Shown here in pieces: positions 7,321-16,171 of a stretch of 64,000 nt of DNA. The stretch is from Cytophagales bacterium. Its GTDB lineage: Bacteria; Bacteroidota; Bacteroidia; Cytophagales; Thermoflexibacteraceae. Where the stretch lies: NCBI GenBank assembly GCA_013299115.1, contig JAAFKA010000026.1, forward strand, positions 1 to 64,000. Reading direction: 5' to 3'. Every line of letters begins with the position of its first letter. The first letter of the stretch is position 1. The notes under the pieces were generated by a model. It saw nothing but the letters and a program-made list of their open reading frames with translations. It ran no database searches and had not been told where the DNA came from. The position numbers and the translations under genes are program-made.

Positions 7321-7881
7321 TTATTTTAAAAAAGCCTCTTTTATTTTTTTCACTATCATATTTTCAATCTTTTGTTCCAACTCCTTCGATTCGCCAATAA
7401 ATTGCCGTTTTGGAATTGTAATTTGGTGTGCCTTCGTAACAGGAAGTTTTACACTTCGTTTGCGGTTTGCCATGCTGTCAGCACGTTTTTTGCTCACAAA
7501 CTTTGGCTTACCAGTTTCTTTGTCCATGATATACGGAGTTCCGCCGGGGTGATTGATAGTGCCTCCTTCGTTTTGGATTTTTGCATAAGGCATATCAGAC
7601 GAAATAATGATTTGCGTACCTCGCTGCACTACCTCTACTGACCGCCGCAAATTGCCTGACTTCACCAACAAAGCTCTGGGTTTGTCTTTATTTTTGCGGT
7701 CATGTCTGGAAGTCACTCGTTTGCGTTTGTCCCATTGCTTGCCATCCCATTGCTCCTTTTTAAAAGCCTGCCTTGTATAGTCTGTTACAATTTTTTCAGT
7801 GCCATTAAGCAAATCTTTTTCTAAATTTTTCAGGTCATCAGCCGTCATACGGAGATGCTTTTCAAATACTTTATAGTCCAT
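7321..7881 (-). CDS. Phage virion morphogenesis protein (Mu gpG-like)
   Basis: This 186-residue basic protein shows the family signature of Mu gpG/virion-morphogenesis proteins: LLVKSGNLRRSVEV, then DMPYAKIQNEGGTI, and late in the protein IPKRQFIGES. Family members act in head or tail completion. Length is normal for the family. It lies in a run of tail-region genes read right to left, but each neighbour is separated by repeat tracts rather than overlapping. Confidence 0.8.
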   Translation of the reverse strand: MDYKVFEKHLRMTADDLKNLEKDLLNGTEKIVTDYTRQAFKKEQWDGKQWDKRKRVTSRHDRKNKDKPRALLVKSGNLRRSVEVVQRGTQIIISSDMPYAKIQNEGGTINHPGGTPYIMDKETGKPKFVSKKRADSMANRKRSVKLPVTKAHQITIPKRQFIGESKELEQKIENMIVKKIKEAFLK

Positions 7882-7884
7882 CTT

Positions 7885-7954
7885 GAATTATGAATTTTGA
7901 ATTATGAATTTTGAATTATGCCTTTTTTACACCCCCTTTGGGGGGTTGGGGGGG
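7885..7954. repeat. Simple repeats followed by CCCCCTTTGGGGGG element
   Basis: AATTATGAATTTTGAATT units are followed by an ACCCCCTTTGGGGGGTTGGG palindrome, the same family as the elements inside the portal and transposase genes. The stop codon of the next gene (7955-7957) lies at the edge of this element. Confidence 0.75.
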
Positions 7955-8377
7955 CTACATAACCTCAAAATTTTTGTCCACGATATTGTATTTGCTCACA
8001 AACCTCCTCACCGCCTCTGCATCTGTCGTTGGAGGTACAAACACAGTGAAGTGAACAGCTAAGGCTGTGTTTGCATTTAGTGTGTGATTGACTACACGAA
8101 TACGTTGCAAAACAGTATCAAACCTTCTATTCAATCTGTATGTTAGCAACAAGGTTTGAGAATTGGCATAAGCCTCCTCTCTTTGCTCCAATGAAAAAGC
8201 TAACCAAGCATCGTGTAGTTCCTGTAAAGGTTTGCACAGCACATATAGCCACAATACGTTAAACTCTTGCGGCTCAATGGATTGCGTTTGCTGATTTACC
8301 TTATATTTATCAAACACAGAAAGCAACCTTTGAATCTGCCTACCTATATTGAGGTTATAAATTAAAATGTTTATCAT
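7955..8377 (-). CDS. Uncharacterised tail-region protein
   Basis: This 140-residue alpha/beta protein (LQELHDAWLAFSLEQREEAY, then TLLLTYRLNRRFDTVLQRIR) has no recognised family. It lies between the baseplate J-like and gpG-like genes, so a tail or baseplate role is plausible. The C-terminus ends at a palindromic element, which may have trimmed or replaced the original end. Confidence 0.5.
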   Translation of the reverse strand: MINILIYNLNIGRQIQRLLSVFDKYKVNQQTQSIEPQEFNVLWLYVLCKPLQELHDAWLAFSLEQREEAYANSQTLLLTYRLNRRFDTVLQRIRVVNHTLNANTALAVHFTVFVPPTTDAEAVRRFVSKYNIVDKNFEVM

Positions 8378-8423
8378 AATTTTATCCTTTTTTTAACACC
8401 CCCTTTGGGGGGATGGGCGGCTT

Positions 8424-9242
8424 TTAGTTTGCAGTTAAAGTAATATGATTAACAAGGTCATAGGCAGGGTCTATTTGTATATAGCCAGCCACAGGTGTAT
8501 ATATCCTTTGCATAGCTGCAAACACACCTGTATTTGTTCTTACCTCCAACGTAGTTAGTTCCACGTCCTCCACTCCTTCCACTTTTTGAATGGCATCAAT
8601 AATGGCATTTCTTTTTACAACTGCATCAAAAGGCAAAGTGGCAAGATAGTTTTTTATAGCTGCAATGACCTTTGTTTTCACCTCATCGGCAAACAACAAA
8701 GGGTCAAAATAAATGGTAGCAAATAATTTTAGGTAGTCGGTATTGGCTGACTCAATCCTAATATAAGACCCAGCAAACATCAAGTTGTTGATGTAGTCTG
8801 TAAAGGCTTGCATTTGGTTATTTGTTGGGTCGTTGTCAAGTGCAACTATATTGCCTCCAGAGTCAGTAGTAGCCACTTTTAGCAAGGTATTGTTTAGATT
8901 ATCCTTTGCGTAGGCTGCACGTTTAATAATGAGTTTTGTAGGGTCTTTGGCAGCATAACGAATGACCCCATCAATCACAGCCAAGTCATCGCCAAACTGA
9001 AACTCGTAGGCTTTCTGTACGTACCAATCTGCTCTGCCTACGACTGATGTGGCAGTGATATAAACAATTTCGTTTTTGTAAAGGTCTAATTGTTCCTCAA
9101 AATAGTAGATAACAGAGGCTATAACAGATGCCCATTTTCTCCAAACGGCGGTAAACGAAGTGGAGTTAAGCCCTGCAAGTGCAGCAAAACTGTCTTTGCT
9201 GGTGATGATACTTTCTAAAATTTGCTCTTTTGTGCGTGCCAT
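8424..9242 (-). CDS. Baseplate J-like protein (Mu gp47-like)
   Basis: This 272-residue protein matches the expected shape of baseplate J proteins: an N-terminal helix-rich part, then a repeat of beta-hairpin and helix (YLKLFATIYFDPLLFADEVK) and the late VKRNAIIDAIQKVEGVEDVE block typical of the family. It is shorter than Mu gp47 (381 residues), possibly a minimal form. It is the first structural gene after the early block and is read in the same direction as the other tail genes. Confidence 0.65.
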   Translation of the reverse strand: MARTKEQILESIITSKDSFAALAGLNSTSFTAVWRKWASVIASVIYYFEEQLDLYKNEIVYITATSVVGRADWYVQKAYEFQFGDDLAVIDGVIRYAAKDPTKLIIKRAAYAKDNLNNTLLKVATTDSGGNIVALDNDPTNNQMQAFTDYINNLMFAGSYIRIESANTDYLKLFATIYFDPLLFADEVKTKVIAAIKNYLATLPFDAVVKRNAIIDAIQKVEGVEDVELTTLEVRTNTGVFAAMQRIYTPVAGYIQIDPAYDLVNHITLTAN

Positions 9243-9436
9243 ATAGTTCTTAATTATGAATTTTGAATTATAAGTTATGAATTTCGTAATTAAAAATTCA
9301 TAATTAATAATTCATAATTAGTTTATGGCTCATGGGGTTTGCAAAGATAAGAAATTATTTGTAAACAAAAAAGCCTACCAAGTTTTTAAAACTTAGTAGG
9401 CTTTTACATTTTCACCCCTTTGGGGCAGGGGGCTTT
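9243..9436. repeat. Simple repeats, CTACCAAG palindrome and CCCCTTTGGGG element
   Basis: About 80 bp of AATTCATAATT-type units are followed by a CCTACCAAGTTTTTAAAAC hairpin (9,371-9,404) and a CACCCCTTTGGGGCAGGGGG element (9,413-9,433). The three repeat families are stacked at the boundary between the early operon and the structural genes. Confidence 0.75.
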
Positions 9437-9901
9437 TTATAATTGCTTTTTTGTCATTTGCTCCACTTGACTAACAAGGGCAGCTAATTCACTTTGATTG
9501 TACTCGTTTAGCTTTTTTGGATTGTGTTTGCCGTAGTGTTGCACCCAACCATAAATTTTTTTCATATCTGCAACCATTTTGTTTTTTTGCTTGTCATACA
9601 CAGTCCAGCCAAGTCCGTAAGCCAACAACGCAATTACTTTTTTTCGCATCGTTTGCAAAGCCTCTTGGTTAGCTACTTCTTGTTTGCCTTCCTTTTTAGT
9701 TCGCCAGCCTTTGGGTTGTTGGCTTTGTGGTAGTTTACTTTGCAAATGAGTTTCCAAATTTGCCAACTCCTCTGGAGTTAGCTCTTTTAGTGAGGAAGTC
9801 CGTTGGTTGCTGATGCCCAACACCAAACTATATTTCTCCTCCTGTGCCAGCCCTGCCTGTGAAAGCAAGGCATAAAAACGAGAAAATTTATTGCCCTTCA
9901 T
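9437..9901 (-). CDS. GemA/Mu gp16-like regulatory protein (DUF1018)
   Basis: This 154-residue protein has the C-terminal half of the Mu gp16/GemA family: MRKKVIALLAYGLGW, then MKKIYGWVQHYGKH, then LNEYNQSELAALVSQVEQM. In Mu, gemA lies at the end of the early region and affects host gene expression and supercoiling. Here it is likewise the last gene of the early block. It overlaps the preceding gene by 14 bp. The middle has a K/Q-rich insert. Confidence 0.8.
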   Translation of the reverse strand: MKGNKFSRFYALLSQAGLAQEEKYSLVLGISNQRTSSLKELTPEELANLETHLQSKLPQSQQPKGWRTKKEGKQEVANQEALQTMRKKVIALLAYGLGWTVYDKQKNKMVADMKKIYGWVQHYGKHNPKKLNEYNQSELAALVSQVEQMTKKQL

Positions 9902-10349
9902 CGCCGTACCAATCAGTTATTTTGCTGTGTAAATTCAATTCCTCCAATGTCTTATATTTGCCAAAGTAACAGCCCGCGGACTTACCAAAATCAACTACAT
10001 TTTTGTAACCTCGCCTATTCACCTCGTGCAAGATAGCTGATTTGATTACCTCCAAATCCTCATCACTTTTGACGTTAAAAATGTTAAATTCATGCACTGT
10101 AAATGGCACAGCATATTGTTCAGGAACATCATCGTCACTCACAAAATCAAATAATTGAAAAAGGTTTTCAGGCACATAATCAGCCTTTAACTGATTGAAA
10201 TTACTAACCAAATGGTGTAGTTGATAGATACATTCATTGTGCCAATGACGAATATCAATTACATTTGACCAAATCAATGTATCTAATTCAGATACATACT
10301 TTCTGATTTCAACAGAAAGTGTAGGAAGTTTAATCTTTTTAGCTTTCAT
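9888..10349 (-). CDS. Uncharacterised early prophage protein
   Basis: This 153-residue, acidic, mainly helical protein has no recognised family. It overlaps the GemA-like gene by 14 bp and follows the gene at 10361 after 11 bp, so it is part of one operon. Aromatic and His residues are frequent (DIRHWHNECIYQLHHLV). Confidence 0.55.
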   Translation of the reverse strand: MKAKKIKLPTLSVEIRKYVSELDTLIWSNVIDIRHWHNECIYQLHHLVSNFNQLKADYVPENLFQLFDFVSDDDVPEQYAVPFTVHEFNIFNVKSDEDLEVIKSAILHEVNRRGYKNVVDFGKSAGCYFGKYKTLEELNLHSKITDWYGDEGQ

Positions 10350-10360
10350 GGGGGTTGTTG

Positions 10361-11038
10361 TTACATTTTAAATTTATTTTGTAATTCTTGTGCAATTTTG
10401 TCTATACTTTTTGTGGGTGCTTCCCAAGTGTTACCCTCTTTTTTCCAACCTAAACTCCTCAAATGTGTCCAATATTGCACCAAGTCATTTCCTGCATATT
10501 TTAGCTCCTCTTGCCTTGACCAGTAGTTAGGAAATTTTTGTTTTGTTGTTTCTTTGGGTACATTTTGCAGCCTACGAATTTCATTGATATTATTGGCAAA
10601 AGTTGTAATATCTTTTGTTTTAGCAAACCACGCATCAACAGTGGTACAATCAAAAAAGAATTCTATCAGATAAATAAACTCCTCTTTTTCCAAAGCCAAT
10701 TCTTTTAATATTTTACCTTCCTTTGGTTTGATGATATATTTTATGTTCCACTTTTTATAATACCTATCAACCCATATCGCACAATAATTTATTGTTGGAG
10801 GTATATTCTTTATATTGATAACTTGGTTTGGTATATCTTCATTAACAAGCAAAAATCCAATTTCAGCCAAAGCCTGTATAGTTTCTTCGACATCAAAATG
10901 AATGCAGCCTAAAAATTTTGTTAAGGAAAGTTCATCAGATTTAGGAAACTCAGTTTCTAATTTTTTGAATTTATCCCCAACGTATTGCAAGGTACACGTA
11001 TATAGATTATTTTTTGCGTGAATGAATTTGTATAGCAT
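10361..11038 (-). CDS. Uncharacterised early prophage protein
   Basis: This 225-residue protein of unknown function has helical N- and C-terminal parts and a central beta-rich segment (NYCAIWVDRYYKKWNIKYII). Its base composition is more AT-rich than that of the transposase gene. It lies between the Gam-like gene and the 153-residue gene. No signal peptide or membrane segment is visible. Confidence 0.55.
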   Translation of the reverse strand: MLYKFIHAKNNLYTCTLQYVGDKFKKLETEFPKSDELSLTKFLGCIHFDVEETIQALAEIGFLLVNEDIPNQVINIKNIPPTINYCAIWVDRYYKKWNIKYIIKPKEGKILKELALEKEEFIYLIEFFFDCTTVDAWFAKTKDITTFANNINEIRRLQNVPKETTKQKFPNYWSRQEELKYAGNDLVQYWTHLRSLGWKKEGNTWEAPTKSIDKIAQELQNKFKM

Positions 11039-11111
11039 AACTCATTGGATTAAAATTTTCTTATTTATTTGCCCGACACCTCAAAGGTGTCAGGCAAATT
11101 ACTTCTTGTGT

Positions 11112-11537
11112 TTAGATACCTGAAGGCACTCCTTCTACGACTAATTTTGGTGCAAACTCTTTGATTTGTATGCCAAACTCCTCTAAATCAATGTTTTTCA
11201 TTGATTTCAATCTGAAGTCCAACGATTTCGGGTATTTTTTTACAAACTTGCCAATCAAATCCAAGTCCGAATGCCCAAAACTGTATTGAGGACTTTGCGA
11301 CTCCCAAACTAATTTTGCACTGCCAAAATCGCAACTTTTCATTACTTTGCCATCGGCATCCCTAAACCATTCAGGGTGTTCGTCTGCCAATTCTTGCAGT
11401 TCTGCTAATGCCTCTTTCATCTCCTCATCGGCACTTGCCTTAAATTGTTTTAGCTCCAGCACCTTGCGAGTCAATTCACGAGCCTTTTGCGTGTCGGCTA
11501 ATTGCTCTTTACTTTCTTTTTCCTTGTCGATAAACAT
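11112..11537 (-). CDS. Possible Gam-like DNA-end-binding protein
   Basis: This 141-residue protein has a long charged N-terminal helix (about 10-65) followed by DADGKVMKSCDFGSAKLVWE and a helical C-terminus. The long helix followed by a K-x-x-x-FG-x-x-x-v-W strand resembles the Mu Gam host-nuclease inhibitor, and Mu carries gam between B and gemA, as here. The similarity is weak. The frame is open up to 11600, but the ATG at 11537 leaves a clean junction with the preceding gene (stop at 11552). Confidence 0.45.
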   Translation of the reverse strand: MFIDKEKESKEQLADTQKARELTRKVLELKQFKASADEEMKEALAELQELADEHPEWFRDADGKVMKSCDFGSAKLVWESQSPQYSFGHSDLDLIGKFVKKYPKSLDFRLKSMKNIDLEEFGIQIKEFAPKLVVEGVPSGI

Positions 11538-11551
11538 AAATTTAATGGGGG

Positions 11552-11884
11552 TTAAATGGTTGTTAAATCTGGTACTACTAATTGTTCTTGCAATTCGCAA
11601 AGCCTTAATTTCATAAACTTCAAAAAAGTAGCTTTCAACTCCTTAGTAAAGGCTTCTTGAAGTTGGTTAGGTTGCTTAGTTTTTACGTGTACATTAAACC
11701 CACGTTCATAAGACGAACAATAGTCGTCTTCGTCTATTTTTAGGGGGTCTCCATCTTGTCTGTAAACTTCTATCCGAAATTTACTTACATTACCAGACGA
11801 CAACAAGTCTATTAGCTTGTTAGCCTCGTCTATTTCATTGGCAGTTTCGCCAAATTTTTTGGCTTGTTCTAAGGTGATATTCAT
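11552..11884 (-). CDS. Uncharacterised early prophage protein
   Basis: This 110-residue protein is of unknown function. It starts in an ATGA overlap with the preceding gene (11881-11884), which argues for translational coupling. It has helical ends around a short beta segment (VSKFRIEVYRQDGDPLKIDE). Confidence 0.55.
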   Translation of the reverse strand: MNITLEQAKKFGETANEIDEANKLIDLLSSGNVSKFRIEVYRQDGDPLKIDEDDYCSSYERGFNVHVKTKQPNQLQEAFTKELKATFLKFMKLRLCELQEQLVVPDLTTI

Positions 11885-12330
11885 GGTAGTAATTGTTTAT
11901 TCATTTCATTTTCCAAGAACAACAAGTAGTCTTGCTTTTGTATGTTGATGGAGTTGTAAATTTTCCAAGTAGCCGAGTTAGCTATTTGCTCAAAAAATGC
12001 TGCACAAATTTTGTTGTTTTGCACCCTGCCCAGCACAGGACATAGAAAAAACCAAATGTTGTTTACCTCATTTTCAGTCAATTTGACAACTGGGCATTTT
12101 TGGTTTAACTCGTCAAAGTAGAGTTTCGCAAACTTTTTTTCGTAGCAGGTTTTGAGGATACTGTAAGCATTTTCCAACGCAATATTAGGTTTGTAGGCAA
12201 GGGCTTTGTAGGTATAGTTTGCAATATCAGCTTTGTACCAATCATAGCCCTTGATAAAATTTACAAACAAATCTTTCAAGTCTTGCACCTCATCTCTGGG
12301 TATGATGACTTTGGTTAGTTTGCCTTTCAT
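11881..12330 (-). CDS. Uncharacterised early prophage protein
   Basis: This 149-residue helical protein is of unknown function. I chose the start at 12330 (MKGKLTKVIIPRDE) because it overlaps the previous stop as ATGA; the open frame itself extends to 12393. The end overlaps the next gene in the same ATGA fashion, giving three tightly coupled genes. Confidence 0.55.
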   Translation of the reverse strand: MKGKLTKVIIPRDEVQDLKDLFVNFIKGYDWYKADIANYTYKALAYKPNIALENAYSILKTCYEKKFAKLYFDELNQKCPVVKLTENEVNNIWFFLCPVLGRVQNNKICAAFFEQIANSATWKIYNSINIQKQDYLLFLENEMNKQLLP

Positions 12331-12839
12331 GTCTTGCAAAATTTGTAGAGATGTACCAAACTTGCCATAGCCCACGTCATTACTTGGTCGCACTCGTGCA
12401 AGGTTTTGTAGTGATAAAGCATCTCGTCTATGGAAAAGATAATTACTTCGTCCTCACTCTCAAACTTCTCTTTGTAGTAAAACGGACTAAGATACTCACC
12501 ATAGATTTTACTTTTCTGCCTTTGCTTGCTGTCTTGTTGGGGCATATTATCTGTTATCCTGTACCCAACTTTTGTGCTTTTGTTCTGCAATCTTTCCAAA
12601 AACAACCTATCCGTTTCATTCCATTTGCGTTTCCAGATAGCCCAAAAAGCAGGCATTGAAACAAGTGCAGAAAAATCTACACCTTCTTTTTCGGTCAGAT
12701 AATCCAAGAACTTAAAGGCAGTTTCGTAGTAGAGCAACGTCATTTCTTGCCAACAAATGCAGGTAGTTGCTAACAGTTGCGTTTGTACTTCACCCTGTAA
12801 GAGGGCATTTTCTTGTACTAATTTTTGTAGCTGTCTCAT
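12327..12839 (-). CDS. Uncharacterised early prophage protein
   Basis: This 170-residue helical protein is of unknown function (LQKLVQENALLQGEVQTQLL at the N-terminus, then a basic KQRQKSKIYGEYLSPFYYKE segment). It follows the MuB-like gene after 16 bp and overlaps the next gene by 4 bp. Its position after the target-capture ATPase is where Mu has kil and small early genes. Confidence 0.55.
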   Translation of the reverse strand: MRQLQKLVQENALLQGEVQTQLLATTCICWQEMTLLYYETAFKFLDYLTEKEGVDFSALVSMPAFWAIWKRKWNETDRLFLERLQNKSTKVGYRITDNMPQQDSKQRQKSKIYGEYLSPFYYKEKFESEDEVIIFSIDEMLYHYKTLHECDQVMTWAMASLVHLYKFCKT

Positions 12840-12855
12840 GGGGTTAAAAGTTTTG

Positions 12856-13776
12856 CTATTTAATACGTTGCAATAATTCCAAACTTACCTCCTCGTCTTT
12901 TTTCAGGCGTTGGAGATTAGTCAATGTACTTTTTAACTTACCAAAGTTACTGCTATGATAAGTCAAAATGTGCTTAATGCAAAGGTCATCTTTGATGCCA
13001 TGATACTGGCAGATAACCTCAACTACCTTGTCCTCTGGTTTGCGTAATTCTTGCCAATACTCTATGCGGCGGTGAAGTTCTCTAAATCCCATCGTATCTT
13101 TGCGAACTCGCATATCAATGTGCGACTTAAAATTAGTAGTACCCGCCAGCACAATGCCGATTCTATCTACTGTCTTGTCATAGAGCAACCGAATTAACCG
13201 CAAACAGCTGTCATTCAATTTGCCCACATCATCAAGCATTAAGAGTATGCCTTTTTTATTGTTCAGTCCCTCTGCTATGTTGTTCATGATAGTGCTTTTA
13301 TCACCTTCTTTTTCCACACCCAACTCCTCTGCTATGGCTTGCAAAAATTTCCGTTGGTTCATCAGTTCATCGCACAACACATAATAAGAGGCTTGCGGAT
13401 AGTGTTTTTTATACTCCTCCAAACTGGTTGTTTTGCCGTAACCAGTTTCGCCATACAAAGCCAACATACGCTGATGCTGCTGGGCATCTCGACAAAGATT
13501 GTGAACCGTGGTAAAGGTAATGCCTTTGAAAACCTGCCACCTGCTATGCTCTTTTGCTCCTAATTCGGTTTTGCTTACAATAGCTTTTTCAACCTTAAAC
13601 CAAATCTCATCGCTGATTTGCTCCCATTTATCTTTTAGTATGTTGGAAACATTGGCAGTAGATATGTTGGCAAGTTTTGCTATTTTAGCTTGTGTTATCG
13701 TGGTGCTGTGGATATAATTACGCATACGCTGCCTAATCATTTCTTTGCCCTCAACACTTAATTCTTGTTGCTCCAT
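12856..13776 (-). CDS. MuB-like AAA+ ATPase (transposition target capture)
   Basis: This 306-residue protein has an N-terminal helix-turn-helix (about 15-60: TTITQAKIAKLANISTANVS) followed by an AAA+ domain. Walker A GETGYGKTTS is near residue 110 and Walker B GILLMLDDVGKL near 175; a sensor-type LAGTTNF follows. MuB proteins bind DNA non-specifically, stimulate MuA and steer insertion away from the element itself. The order MuA then MuB on the same strand, 38 bp apart, matches Mu. Length matches MuB (312 residues). Confidence 0.85.
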   Translation of the reverse strand: MEQQELSVEGKEMIRQRMRNYIHSTTITQAKIAKLANISTANVSNILKDKWEQISDEIWFKVEKAIVSKTELGAKEHSRWQVFKGITFTTVHNLCRDAQQHQRMLALYGETGYGKTTSLEEYKKHYPQASYYVLCDELMNQRKFLQAIAEELGVEKEGDKSTIMNNIAEGLNNKKGILLMLDDVGKLNDSCLRLIRLLYDKTVDRIGIVLAGTTNFKSHIDMRVRKDTMGFRELHRRIEYWQELRKPEDKVVEVICQYHGIKDDLCIKHILTYHSSNFGKLKSTLTNLQRLKKDEEVSLELLQRIK

Positions 13777-13814
13777 AATTTTAGTTTGAGTTTAAAATTT
13801 CAATTCAAAAATTT

Positions 13815-16079
13815 TCAATCGTGGCAAACGGCATCATAGCTTGGTGTACTGTCATAAATGCCACCATGCCAGTTGTCCCTTTCCTCACTTACCAAATTTT
13901 CAGCAATAGCTGGCAACTCTTGCCATTTTTTCACAGGGTTTTGCGTTTGCAAAATTTCTGTCAAATTGTAACTTTCCAATGTTGCCTGATACGCTGCCCT
14001 TTCGTTGGCTATGTATCTTTTGAGTTGTGCCAATTCTATTGCACCCAACCCTAAAATTTCTTTGTCATGGGCTGTTTGCTCCACTTTGGCACGTTGTGCC
14101 TTTGGTTTTTCGCTGCAAGTGGCAAGATACCTACCACTTTGTGGGTGAAAAAGATAAACCTGACCCAAATCGTGGGGCAAATACTTGACCTGATAGAAGT
14201 CATCAGCTGGCTTGTTTTGCCTAAAATTGTCGTCAATTAGCGTAGTCATAGGCAGGGTATAAATATTACCTTTTACCATAATTTCGTTCTGTCTTGCCGA
14301 AACATTGCTCACGCAGCCCAAATATTTCGCAAAAAGTTGTACCATTGCCAAATCATCAAGCGTGGGGCATTTCGGTTGCAAATTTGCCAAGAAGTAAGCC
14401 AATCTGGTTTGTCCTTTGCCTTTGGGGTGTAGTTGCCCACACTTAAATTCTCTGTACTCCACCCATTTGGCTGCTACTTGCTCCGCTGTTACGCCGCCCT
14501 TGTTTGCTTTCTCTGGATTGGCTTTGCTGTCTGCCTTTGTGCTGGTAATGTTGTTGCCTACATACCATTCCAATTCCCTAAAAAACTCATTTTGGGCTAT
14601 GTTTTGACGACTTTCGGTCAATTTTGCCTGTGGAGTTTGTCGCAAAGTGGTGTAAGGAAATAATTGTTGCAATTCCAATTCAAAAGCACTTTCAACCCTT
14701 TTATCACCCTCTTTGGTGCTTTTTTTGCTACCTTGTGTAAACATTCTTTCCATCTCTACCTCGCATGGTGCTAACCAATTGCCTGTTTGCGACTTTATAA
14801 AGAGCATAGCCACATAAATAGCCTGAAAAACAAGTTCTATCTTGTAGCCCTCTCCATGTGCAGAGCCTAACGGAATGTCCGTTGCAGTGTCCCAGATAGT
14901 AAAAGTTCTTAGCCTATCACTGCTGGCTTTGGTTGTGTTCTTAATAGTTTTGAGTAGGTAAAAATTGTTTACATAATCATCCATCGTTACCAAACTCAAA
15001 CTATGTTTAGGCAAAAGCAACCTGTTAAACGGACTATGCTTGTCTAAGTGATACTTAGTCCCATGCCTGTGCAGGTCTGCATGGCGTGTAAAATCTTTGG
15101 CTGTCAAAAACTTGCGGACAGTTTCAAAATCTACAGGCTGATAAACATAGCTTTGCGAAAACTTATCATAAACCATGTCCCCTATTTGTATTACTTCACC
15201 TGTTTGCCTGTTTACATACTCCAACTTCGTATATAAACTGCCTTCGTTCATAGCCCTGCTCTCGTTGTCTATGATTTGACCCCTGAAATTTAGCTTTGCC
15301 TTCACCACCAAATCCATCTGCAACAAGGCAGCGTGGGCTGTTTTGCAAAAAGTTTTGTAGATAGTAGGGGGCAATAATTTTTGAGTTTCACAATAAAGGC
15401 TATACAAAATAGCCTGATGCCAGTCCTGAAACTTGGCGTTATTCGTATTGCCCTTTCTGCCATCTACCAACCCCTGCCAACCCTGAGTCTGATACACCGC
15501 TATTTTCTCTGTCAAACTCTCTACACTACTCAAAGCCTTGCCGTACAGTTTGCCTGTTGCCCATTCTTTTTGCATCATTTCCAAAATAGCAAGCCCCCCA
15601 ACCCCCAAAGGGGGCTTTTTTGACGTATTTACGTCAGTTCCCCCTTTGGGGGTTAGGGGGCTTGGCGTTAGGGCTTTTTGGGCAGCTTCCAACCACCCAC
15701 ACAACCGCATCATTTGTTGCGTTTCTTGCTCATTCAGCCTTTGCAAACACTCAGCATAAATACTCCATTTCGGTTGCACACTCGCCGCAAAGTCCATAGC
15801 TTGCAAAGCATCGGCACTTTGTTTGCTCGCCAAAAGGCTTGCCTCCATCTCTGCCAATAAACTTTGCTTAGTCCCTATCTTTTCTCGGTGGCTTTTCAAT
15901 CTCTCGTCATACACCACATACTTTTTGCCTCCCAAAACCTGCAAAGACATAGCTTTTTTACATACTTTCATTTTTATGTAATCATACACCTTTCGGTCCA
16001 GGTTTCTTAGCTTGTCATAACTAACGAGGAGTTGGCTACCCAGCAAAACAATGTCGTTTGTGTTTGTGTGCATATCCAT
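13815..16079 (-). CDS. MuA-like DDE transposase
   Basis: This 754-residue transposase has an N-terminal DNA-binding region, a central RNase H-like core beginning near residue 360 (SLVTMDDYVNNF, first catalytic Asp) and a C-terminal beta-barrel-like region. The last catalytic Glu is probably in NEFFRELEW (about 496). At the place expected for the second Asp I read EVEMERMF (about 443), with Glu, so activity is uncertain. A palindromic G/C element (15,592-15,680) is translated in frame as TPSPLTPKGG...KPPLGVGG within the N-terminal region. The gene is longer than Mu A (663), partly because of this insert. Confidence 0.8.
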   Translation of the reverse strand: MDMHTNTNDIVLLGSQLLVSYDKLRNLDRKVYDYIKMKVCKKAMSLQVLGGKKYVVYDERLKSHREKIGTKQSLLAEMEASLLASKQSADALQAMDFAASVQPKWSIYAECLQRLNEQETQQMMRLCGWLEAAQKALTPSPLTPKGGTDVNTSKKPPLGVGGLAILEMMQKEWATGKLYGKALSSVESLTEKIAVYQTQGWQGLVDGRKGNTNNAKFQDWHQAILYSLYCETQKLLPPTIYKTFCKTAHAALLQMDLVVKAKLNFRGQIIDNESRAMNEGSLYTKLEYVNRQTGEVIQIGDMVYDKFSQSYVYQPVDFETVRKFLTAKDFTRHADLHRHGTKYHLDKHSPFNRLLLPKHSLSLVTMDDYVNNFYLLKTIKNTTKASSDRLRTFTIWDTATDIPLGSAHGEGYKIELVFQAIYVAMLFIKSQTGNWLAPCEVEMERMFTQGSKKSTKEGDKRVESAFELELQQLFPYTTLRQTPQAKLTESRQNIAQNEFFRELEWYVGNNITSTKADSKANPEKANKGGVTAEQVAAKWVEYREFKCGQLHPKGKGQTRLAYFLANLQPKCPTLDDLAMVQLFAKYLGCVSNVSARQNEIMVKGNIYTLPMTTLIDDNFRQNKPADDFYQVKYLPHDLGQVYLFHPQSGRYLATCSEKPKAQRAKVEQTAHDKEILGLGAIELAQLKRYIANERAAYQATLESYNLTEILQTQNPVKKWQELPAIAENLVSEERDNWHGGIYDSTPSYDAVCHD
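15592..15680. repeat. Palindromic G/C-rich element in frame in the transposase gene
   Basis: Two CCCCCAAAGGGGGC-type arms flank a TGACGTATTTACGTCA core, which is itself palindromic. The whole unit is a multiple of three and contains no stop in the transposase frame. Confidence 0.8.
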
Positions 16080-16097
16080 TACTGATTTAAAATTGCT

Positions 16098-16171
16098 GTA
16101 GCATAGACTTTAGTCTGTGCATTTTTTTACTTTTTACTTTTTTTCACCCCCTTTGGGGGGCAGGGGGGCTA
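16098..16171. repeat. TAGCATAGACTTTAGTCTG and CCCCCTTTGGGGGG elements
   Basis: Two palindromic families lie side by side between the transposase and the upstream ATPase gene. The CCCCCTTTGGGGGG element forms the last codons and stop of the ATPase gene. Confidence 0.75.
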
